Shown here piece after piece: positions 58,124 to 64,000 of a DNA stretch of 64,000 bases. The DNA lies in assembly GCF_018860155.1 (NCBI RefSeq), contig NZ_JAHKNI010000006.1:1-64000 (forward strand), given 5' to 3'. The DNA is from Nocardia albiluteola. GTDB lineage: Bacteria; Actinomycetota; Actinomycetes; Mycobacteriales; Mycobacteriaceae. Position numbers and translations under genes: made by a program. Numbering within the stretch: position 1 is the stretch's first letter; each line of letters opens with the position of its first letter. The notes beneath the pieces are model-generated. The model did no database searches. It saw only the letters and a list, made by a program, of their open reading frames with translations, and was not told the origin of the DNA.

Positions 58124-58765
58124 ATGACCGTCAACACCCAGGACATGGTGATCGTCCACCGTGCCTTCCGCCGCGAATCGCGGTTGCTGGTGGATCTCGT
58201 GGCGGCGGTCGCGCCCGGCGACACCGCGCGCGCGGCGGTGATCGCCGACCACCTCCGTGACTACCAGCTGGGACTGAAGAACCACCACGAGGGCGAGGAC
58301 GAGCTGCTCTGGCCGCCGCTGCTGGCCCGCGTCGACCTGGAGGCCGAGATCGTCCTGCGCATGGAAGCACAGCACGAGCGGGTCGCGGCGACGCTGACCC
58401 GGCTGGACTCCGCGGTACCCGCGTGGGCGGCGGGCGCGGGCGCGGACGAGCGCGACACCCTGGTGGCGGCCCTCGCCGATCACCGGGCGGTCCTGCTGGA
58501 ACACCTCGACGACGAGGAGACCACGCTGCTTCCGCTTGCGGCCCAGCACATCACGGAGAAGGAGTGGGGCTCGCTCGGCGAGCATCTGGTGGCCAACACG
58601 CCCAAGCTCACCCTGCTCACGCTCTTCGGTCTGGTGCTGGAGGAGGCGAATCCGGCCGAGCGGGCCGCGCTGCTGTCCGTCCTGCCTGCACCGGTCCGCG
58701 GGGTCTGGCACATCGTCGGCCGCCCCCGCTATGCCCGCCACATCCGTCGCGTCCGCGCGGCCTGA
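58124..58765 (+). CDS. hemerythrin-domain protein
   Basis: A 213-residue four-helix bundle with iron-binding His/Glu. MVIVHRAFRRESRLLVDLVA, NHHEGEDELLWPPLL, RMEAQHERVAATL and LLEHLDDEETTLLPLAAQHI carry the H, HxxxE, H and HxxxE positions for a di-iron site. Cytoplasmic; family members sense or scavenge oxygen, NO or peroxide. CGAGGAAAGG precedes ATG 58124. It is first in a rightward run of three genes, divergent from the AfsR-type regulator (131 bp apart). Confidence 0.88.
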   Translation: MTVNTQDMVIVHRAFRRESRLLVDLVAAVAPGDTARAAVIADHLRDYQLGLKNHHEGEDELLWPPLLARVDLEAEIVLRMEAQHERVAATLTRLDSAVPAWAAGAGADERDTLVAALADHRAVLLEHLDDEETTLLPLAAQHITEKEWGSLGEHLVANTPKLTLLTLFGLVLEEANPAERAALLSVLPAPVRGVWHIVGRPRYARHIRRVRAA

Positions 58766-58811
58766 ACCGACCATCCACAACCCGAACCAACTATTCGACA
58801 AGGGAATTCAC

Positions 58812-59189
58812 ATGCAGAACATCATCGGCAGTGCGCTTGCCGCGCTCATCGGCGTCGCCGTGTTCGTCATGGGCGCACGTTTCATCACGAACCCGGTGAG
58901 CATGGCCGGGTTCGGCATCCCGAACCCTCCCGTCCACGACACCGGATTCCTGTACTGGCTGCGAGTCAAGGGCATTCGCGACGCCGCTCCCGGGTTGATC
59001 ATCTTCCTGATGCTCGCCGCGGGTACCCCCACGCTGCTCGGTGGGGTCGTACTCGCCCTGGCCTGCATTCCGATTGCGGATGCGCTGATCGTGCTCCGCA
59101 GTGGTGGGCCCAAGGCGGTCGCCTACGGTGTGCACGCCGCCACCGCGGCGGTGATGGTGATCGATGCGGCAGTGCTGCTGACTGTCTGA
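58812..59189 (+). CDS. DUF4267-type small membrane protein
   Basis: 125 residues with about four hydrophobic segments: IGSALAALIGVAVFVMGARF, GLIIFLMLAAGTPTLL, VVLALACIPIADALIVL and ATAAVMVIDAAVLLTV. The loop NPPVHDTGFLYWLRVKGIRD is conserved in DUF4267. Function is unknown. ATG 58812 has AAGGGA upstream, and the gene follows hemerythrin by 46 bp, so it is likely in the same transcript. Confidence 0.8.
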   Translation: MQNIIGSALAALIGVAVFVMGARFITNPVSMAGFGIPNPPVHDTGFLYWLRVKGIRDAAPGLIIFLMLAAGTPTLLGGVVLALACIPIADALIVLRSGGPKAVAYGVHAATAAVMVIDAAVLLTV

Positions 59190-59237
59190 ACCCCGCTCGC
59201 GCACACAAGCATTCATCAGTTGAAGAGGAATTTGATC

Positions 59238-59558
59238 ATGCGGAATTACCAGCTCCGGGTGTACACGTTGTCGTCGGAGGAGGCGCTGGATCGGTATCGG
59301 ACGATCCATTACCCCCGGCATCTGTCGAGCTTCCCGAAGTTCGACATCGGTATCCACGGCCTGTGGACCGACAGCGCCGGAGAGCCGAAACTGTATGCGC
59401 TGCTGTCGTTCCCCGCGGACGCGGACCTGGCCGAGATCACCGAGCGATACTTGGCCAGTCCCGAACTACGGGCCGAAATGGAGGGATTCGACACGACCGC
59501 CATCGTCGAGGTGGCTACCACCCAACTCACCCCGTCCCCGGGATCACCACTGCTGTAG
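59238..59558 (+). CDS. NIPSNAP-family protein
   Basis: A 106-residue ferredoxin-like fold protein. NYQLRVYTLSSEEALDRYRT, HYPRHLSSFPKFDIGIHGLW and KLYALLSFPADADLAEIT fit the NIPSNAP/ABM-like family. GAAGAGGAA precedes ATG 59238; ATG 59220 would add six residues. It is last in the hemerythrin–DUF4267–NIPSNAP run and converges on the NRPS gene across a strong hairpin. Function is unknown; a role with heme or lipid ligands would be guesswork. Confidence 0.83.
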   Translation: MRNYQLRVYTLSSEEALDRYRTIHYPRHLSSFPKFDIGIHGLWTDSAGEPKLYALLSFPADADLAEITERYLASPELRAEMEGFDTTAIVEVATTQLTPSPGSPLL

Positions 59559-59574
59559 GGAGTCCCCCTCACGC

Positions 59575-59615
59575 ATTGCCACCTTGCGACCGTCGATCGG
59601 TCGCAAGGTGGCAAT
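59575..59615. terminator. 17-bp hairpin between convergent NIPSNAP and NRPS genes
   Basis: ATTGCCACCTTGCGACC (59575-59591) and GGTCGCAAGGTGGCAAT (59599-59615) are perfect inverted copies around a 7-nt loop. There is no U-tract on either side. Position between two convergent genes suggests a bidirectional terminator. Confidence 0.65.
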
Positions 59616-59721
59616 TCCGCTGCCACCGTTGCCCCGTCGGTGCGGACCATGCCGGCCACTTATCCCGCACGCACTTGGAGAATGCCTCCAACTCGGCGGG
59701 CGGCGGGCGGGGATCCAGTTG

Positions 59722-62700
59722 TCATGTCGGAGGGGTGGTTTCACCTGCCAGGTGTTCGTCCAGTGCCCGCGCGATGATCGGCAGTACGTGGGGTGTGGTC
59801 AGCTCGCAGTGTGTCGATTCCACGTCGTAGGTCGTGATGGTGCCGGAGACATACGGGCGCCAGCCGTCCGGGCCCATGACCTCCGGACTGTCCACGGTCG
59901 CATGGAAATAGACCATGTCGCCGTCGAAGAGTGGTCGCTGGTATCCGGTGGCACCGGTCACGGAGCTGTTGTAGGAGTTGGTGATTCGCTCGATGATGGC
60001 CTCGTCGATGATGGGTACGCCGATCCGGTCGCAGATCAGGTCGGCCGTCTCCTGGGCCGTCGCCTCGATGGGTACGTCGCCGATGCCGAACACCGAACCG
60101 AAGGTGTGCACGATCTCTCCGGCAGTGAGGGTTTCGGCGGCGTCGGGATCGGCATCTGTGCCCGACGCGTCGAGCAGGGCCAGCAGATCGACCGCCTCCC
60201 CGGCCGCCTGCAGACAGGCCGCCGCCGCGTGGGCGATGATGCCACCGAGCGACCAGCCGAGCAGGTGATACGGGCCGTTCGGCTGCACGCTGCGGATCTC
60301 CCGGGCGTAGCGGGCGGCGTATTCGTCGATAGAGCGCGGTGGTTCCAGCCCGCCCAGCTCGGGCGCCTGGAGTCCGTAGATCGGCCGGCCCGGCCGTAGT
60401 GTCTCCGCCAAACCCCAATAGCACCAGGATGTTCCGGAGGCCGGGTGGATGCAGAACAGCGGTGATCCGTCGCCGCCGGTCCGAATCGGCAACAGCACAT
60501 CCAGCGGCAGCGTGCTCGGGATCGGCGGGCCCGATGCCGTGGCGTCCTGGACCGCCGCGGCGAGCCCGGCCACGGTGCGGTGCTCGAAGATCTGCAGCGG
60601 AGCGATCGTCATGCCCTGTGCCTTCGCCAGCGATATCACCTTGAGGGCCATGATGCTGTCCCCACCGAGGGCGAAGAACGAGTCGTCCGCGCACACCCGG
60701 TCCAGGCCCAGGACCTCGGCGAAGATCGCCGCGAGCCGCTCCTCGGCGGGTGTGTTCGGCGCCCGGTAGGCCGCGGCATCGGCCCCGAACACCGGCTTCG
60801 GCAGGGCGGTGCGGTCGAGCTTGCCGACGGAGTTGCGCGGGATCGCGTCCATCACGACGAAGGCCGTGGGAACCATGTACGAGGGCAATATCTGTACCGC
60901 GGCCGTGGTCAGCCGTCCCGGATCGAGTTCGGCGCCGGGCTCACCGACGACATAGGCCACCAGCGCCGGAGAGCCCGCGGGTCCGGCGACGCCGAGGGTG
61001 ACGGCGAAGGCGACGCCCTCGAGGCGCCCGAGCGCGGCGTCGATCTCGCCGAGCTCGATGCGCAGCCCGTGGATCTTCACCTGGAAGTCCTCGCGCCCGG
61101 CATAGATCAGCTCCGGGACCGCGGCGTCGTCGTCGGTGGACGGAATCGCCTTCCAGCGCACCAGATCTCCCGTGCGGTACATCCGGTCGCCGGGCGCGCC
61201 ATACGGATTGGCGACGAATCGGCCGGCGCTCGAGCCCGGGCGGCGATGATAACCGCGGGCGAGCGCGGGGCCCGCGAGATACAGCTCCCCGACCACGCCC
61301 GGCGGCACCGGGCCCAGTCGCCCGTCCAGGACCAGCGTGGCAGCTCCCCGGATCGGCCTGCCGATCGTGATCGGCGCGCCCGCGGTCAACGGCCGGGAAA
61401 TCGTCGCCCACACCGTGAACTCCGTGGGGCCGTAGACATTCAGCACGCTGCGGCCCACAGACCACTGCTCGACCAGTTCGGCGCCGACCGGCTCACCCCC
61501 GACGACGAGCACCCGCACGTCCGGCGCCCCGGCCGGGTCGAGTGTCGCCAGCACGGTCGGCGTGACCGACACATGGGTGACGTGTTCTCTGATCAGCAGC
61601 GCATCGAGCTCGGCGCCGCCGAACACATCCGGTGGTGAAACCACCACGGCGCCACCGGATCCGAAGCCGGACAGCATCTCGAACAGCGAGGCGTCGAAGG
61701 CGGGCGAGGCCACCTGCAGCACCCGTGCGGTCTCGTCCAGGTCGAGTGACTCACGCAGCGCGGCAATCAGATCGACGACACCGCGATGGGTTACCGCGAC
61801 ACCCTTGGGCGTTCCGGTCGATCCCGAGGTGTAGATCATCCAGGCGGTGTTGTCGGGCCGGATGGGCCGCACCAGCTCGCCGGGGATGATCGGCGCGGCG
61901 CTCGGCTCGGGGCGGCCGCAGTTGCTGTCGTCGAGCGTGAGCCAGGCGACGTCGTCCGGCAGTGCCGCCCGATGGGCGCGGATGGTCAGGCCGATCGCCG
62001 CGCCCGAATCGGTGAGCACGTGCGCGATTCGGGCGGCCGGCTGGGTCGGATCGAGCGGCACGAAGCTCGCCCCGGTCTTGGTGACCGCCCACAGCGCGAC
62101 CAGCAGCCGGGTGGACCGTGCCAGCGCCAGCACGACGACGGATCCGGCACCGATACCGTGTCCGATCAGTCTGCGGGCCAGCCGATTCGACTCGGTGTCG
62201 AGATCGCGATAGCTCATCGTGACGCCGTCGCAGACCACCGCCGGGCGCCTCGGCCAGGCCGCGGCCGTCGCCGTCAGCGCCGCGGGCAGCGTCACCGGCT
62301 GCCCGCCCTCGGGCCCCGCCACCGCCAGGGCCGCGGCGCGCTCGTTCTCGTCCAGTATCTCGGCGTCCCCGACGGCCACCGAGGCGTCGGCGACGAAGGT
62401 GGACAGCACCCGCTGCCAGCGCGCCGCCAACGATTCGGCGGTGTGCAGGTCGAACAGGTCGGTGGCGAAGCTCAATCGCACGGTGATGCCCGCCGGTTCG
62501 CCCGCCTCCGAAAAGCGCTCGCGCAGTGCCAGAGTCAGGTCGAAGGGGGACAAACCGCGATCGATGTCCTCCACCTGCAGCTGGACACCGGGCAGCTCCA
62601 GCGTCGGCTCGACGAAGTTCTGCAGCGACAGCAGGACCTGGAAGAGCGGATGATAGGCAACCGACCTGGTCGGGTTCACCGCCTGCACGATGCGCTCGAA

Positions 62701-64000
62701 GGGCACATCGGCGTTGGTGAACGCATCGAGGTCCACTTCCCGGACGCGGGAGAGGAAGTCGCGCAGCGAGACATCGGGATCGACGTTCGTGCGCAACACC
62801 AGCGTATTGACGAACATGCCGACCATGTCCTCCAGCGATTCCGCACCGCGCCCGGCCGCCGGGGTGCCGATCACCACGTCCCGGCCGGCGCCGAGCCGGG
62901 CCAGCACGATGGCCAGCGCGGCGTGCACGAGCATGAACATGGTGATCTTCTCGGACCGCGCGAATTTCACCAGCATGGAGTGCAATTCGGCATCGACCCG
63001 GAAGTCCAGGTCCGCGCCGCGCAGGGACGGCACCGCGGGGCGGGGCCGATCGACGGGCAGCTCCATCACATCGGCGAGCGAGGCGAGTCGCTGTTTCCAG
63101 AATCGAATCTGGCGGGCCGCCAACGACTCCGGATCCGCTTCGTCACCCAGCAGTTCGCGCTGCCATAGCGCGTAATCGGGATACTGCACGGCGGGCGGAC
63201 GCCGGTCCGTGCCCTCGGGACCGGCCACGTAGGCCGCCATGATGTCGGCGGCGAGCGGGGCGGTCGACGCACCGTCCGCGCTGATGTGGTGCACGACGAG
63301 CACGACGACATGCTCGGCCGGGTCCGTCCCGGCGATCCGGTACACCCCCACCCGCAGCGGGGGTTCCTCGGTGAGATCGAAGCCCGACCATGCCAGTTCG
63401 CAAATTCTCCGGTGCAGCGGCGCACCGTCGTCCACGTTGGCGATCGTCAGGTCGAGCGGCACCGCACCGGCGGGCAGCACGACCTGATGCGGCCCCTCCG
63501 CGTCGGATGGGAACACGGTGCGCAGGCTCTCGTGCCGTCCGATCACATAGGCCACGGCGCGTTGCAGGGCTTCGACATCCAGCTCGCCGGTGAGCCGCAG
63601 CGCGACCGCGATATTGTACGCGGCGGATACCGGATCCAGCTGATTCAGTGCCCACATCCGTTGCTGCGCGGGCGAGAGCGGGATCCGGTCCGGTCGAATC
63701 CGCGGTACGAGCAGGGGGCTACCGGAAGCCCGGTCGGCGGCGGCCAGATGGGTGGCGAGCATCGCGACTGTCGGCGCGTCGAACAGGTCCCGTACCGTTG
63801 CGGCCGAGCCGAGTTCGAGGTTGATCCGCGCGACGACCCGCGTTGCGATGAGGGAGTCGCCCCCGAGTTCGAAGAAGGAATCGTCGACACCGATGCGTTC
63901 GCGGCCCAGGACGTCCGCGAATATCCTTGCGAGCGTGTGCTCCTCGGCGGTTCCCGACGCCCGATAGTGGTGGCCGTTGCCGGAGAAGTCGGGCGCCGGC
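59722..64000 (-). CDS. non-ribosomal peptide synthetase, terminal module (…PCP-C-A-PCP-TE), 5' end beyond window
   Basis: At least 1,425 residues, open to the right edge. Reading leftward: carrier domain with FFELGGDSLIATR (Ser codon near 63855) and condensation domain with VHHISADGAST (63270-63290). The adenylation domain follows with MIYTSGSTGTPKGVAVTHRG, NVYGPTEFTVW, MYRTGDLVRW, QVKIHGLRIELGEID and NSVGKLDRTALP. Next are a second carrier (FALGGDSIMALK, about 60665) and a thioesterase with LLGWSLGG (60241-60260) and the late ESTHCELTTPHVL His. The thioesterase makes this the last module, releasing the peptide by hydrolysis or cyclisation. No epimerisation domain is seen. The substrate code starts Asp-Ala; I do not predict the amino acid. 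The stop is TGA 59722-59724. Confidence 0.93.
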   Translation of the reverse strand, partial: PAPDFSGNGHHYRASGTAEEHTLARIFADVLGRERIGVDDSFFELGGDSLIATRVVARINLELGSAATVRDLFDAPTVAMLATHLAAADRASGSPLLVPRIRPDRIPLSPAQQRMWALNQLDPVSAAYNIAVALRLTGELDVEALQRAVAYVIGRHESLRTVFPSDAEGPHQVVLPAGAVPLDLTIANVDDGAPLHRRICELAWSGFDLTEEPPLRVGVYRIAGTDPAEHVVVLVVHHISADGASTAPLAADIMAAYVAGPEGTDRRPPAVQYPDYALWQRELLGDEADPESLAARQIRFWKQRLASLADVMELPVDRPRPAVPSLRGADLDFRVDAELHSMLVKFARSEKITMFMLVHAALAIVLARLGAGRDVVIGTPAAGRGAESLEDMVGMFVNTLVLRTNVDPDVSLRDFLSRVREVDLDAFTNADVPFERIVQAVNPTRSVAYHPLFQVLLSLQNFVEPTLELPGVQLQVEDIDRGLSPFDLTLALRERFSEAGEPAGITVRLSFATDLFDLHTAESLAARWQRVLSTFVADASVAVGDAEILDENERAAALAVAGPEGGQPVTLPAALTATAAAWPRRPAVVCDGVTMSYRDLDTESNRLARRLIGHGIGAGSVVVLALARSTRLLVALWAVTKTGASFVPLDPTQPAARIAHVLTDSGAAIGLTIRAHRAALPDDVAWLTLDDSNCGRPEPSAAPIIPGELVRPIRPDNTAWMIYTSGSTGTPKGVAVTHRGVVDLIAALRESLDLDETARVLQVASPAFDASLFEMLSGFGSGGAVVVSPPDVFGGAELDALLIREHVTHVSVTPTVLATLDPAGAPDVRVLVVGGEPVGAELVEQWSVGRSVLNVYGPTEFTVWATISRPLTAGAPITIGRPIRGAATLVLDGRLGPVPPGVVGELYLAGPALARGYHRRPGSSAGRFVANPYGAPGDRMYRTGDLVRWKAIPSTDDDAAVPELIYAGREDFQVKIHGLRIELGEIDAALGRLEGVAFAVTLGVAGPAGSPALVAYVVGEPGAELDPGRLTTAAVQILPSYMVPTAFVVMDAIPRNSVGKLDRTALPKPVFGADAAAYRAPNTPAEERLAAIFAEVLGLDRVCADDSFFALGGDSIMALKVISLAKAQGMTIAPLQIFEHRTVAGLAAAVQDATASGPPIPSTLPLDVLLPIRTGGDGSPLFCIHPASGTSWCYWGLAETLRPGRPIYGLQAPELGGLEPPRSIDEYAARYAREIRSVQPNGPYHLLGWSLGGIIAHAAAACLQAAGEAVDLLALLDASGTDADPDAAETLTAGEIVHTFGSVFGIGDVPIEATAQETADLICDRIGVPIIDEAIIERITNSYNSSVTGATGYQRPLFDGDMVYFHATVDSPEVMGPDGWRPYVSGTITTYDVESTHCELTTPHVLPIIARALDEHLAGETTPPT

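Noticed and set aside
1..64000. CRISPR arrays, rRNA genes or further tRNA genes
   Set aside because: No regularly spaced short repeats, no rRNA-like sequence and no second complete cloverleaf were noticed by eye; the copy at 36211-36246 is only the 3' part of a tRNA.

Overview
The window comes from a high-GC actinomycete of the Nocardia/Rhodococcus type (mycolate-making Mycobacteriales). The evidence is a cutinase, an antigen-85-like mycolyltransferase/esterase, split-barrel (PPOX) and LLM-class flavin/F420 enzymes, a large NRPS, an AfsR-type regulator and many GTG starts with AGGAGG-type ribosome sites. The genus is an inference; no marker gene fixes it.

Layout. (1) 1-6058 is chromosomal backbone: a cut-off reading frame, a PPOX oxidoreductase, a secreted cutinase with a Thr/Pro tail, YaeQ, a secreted mycolyltransferase-like esterase, a GNAT acetyltransferase and a second PPOX protein. 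(2) 6059-6131 is tRNA-Asn(GTT). Its 3' end is the attachment site of a genomic island of about 30.1 kb, bounded by a perfect 36-bp direct repeat (6097-6132 and 36211-36246). The tRNA's probable original terminator now lies beyond the right repeat. (3) 6138-9700 is the recombination end of the island: a tyrosine integrase frameshifted just before its catalytic Tyr, an excisionase, a DUF2637 membrane/HTH protein and three small genes. This looks like the remnant of an integrative element. (4) 9702-14927 is a nested mobile block: an ISL3-type transposase gene split cleanly by a two-recombinase element resembling Tn554. (5) 15185-20794 holds a small orphan gene, a DUF262/DUF1524 GmrSD/SspE-like nuclease of atypical base composition, and an IS110 element sitting inside a decayed IS481. 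(6) 20795-35832 is the cargo: a complete DNA phosphorothioation (Dnd) locus. dndA runs leftward and dndBCDE runs rightward from a shared 58-bp intergenic region. Beside them lie a Dnd-associated methyltransferase-like gene and a tightly overlapping leftward five-gene operon: sigma/alpha-CTD/HARE-like protein, PLD-helicase, 54-aa protein, DndD-like SMC ATPase and a 155-aa Dnd-associated protein. I read this operon as the restriction or effector half of the system.

(7) 36275-64000 returns to backbone: NTF2-like, LLM oxidoreductase, ECF sigma factor with SnoaL-like tail, HxlR regulator divergent from an NmrA-type oxidoreductase, TetR regulator divergent from a monooxygenase-like protein plus an AhpD-like protein, a STAS protein lacking its phospho-acceptor, a Ser-less hydrolase next to a truncated papain-like protease, a hybrid histidine kinase with a second H-box, a secreted TAP-like hydrolase, a tandem-fused Lrp regulator divergent from an MFS/M20 pair, an AfsR/SARP regulator divergent from hemerythrin, DUF4267 and NIPSNAP genes, and the terminal module of an NRPS running off the right edge.

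How the parts work together: DndA supplies sulfur and DndC, DndD and DndE place it in the DNA backbone. DndB probably sets modification or expression. The five-gene operon and perhaps the DUF262 nuclease would act on DNA lacking (or, for DUF262, carrying) the mark. The pairing of the five-gene operon with Dnd rests on family resemblance and adjacency, not on any test possible here.
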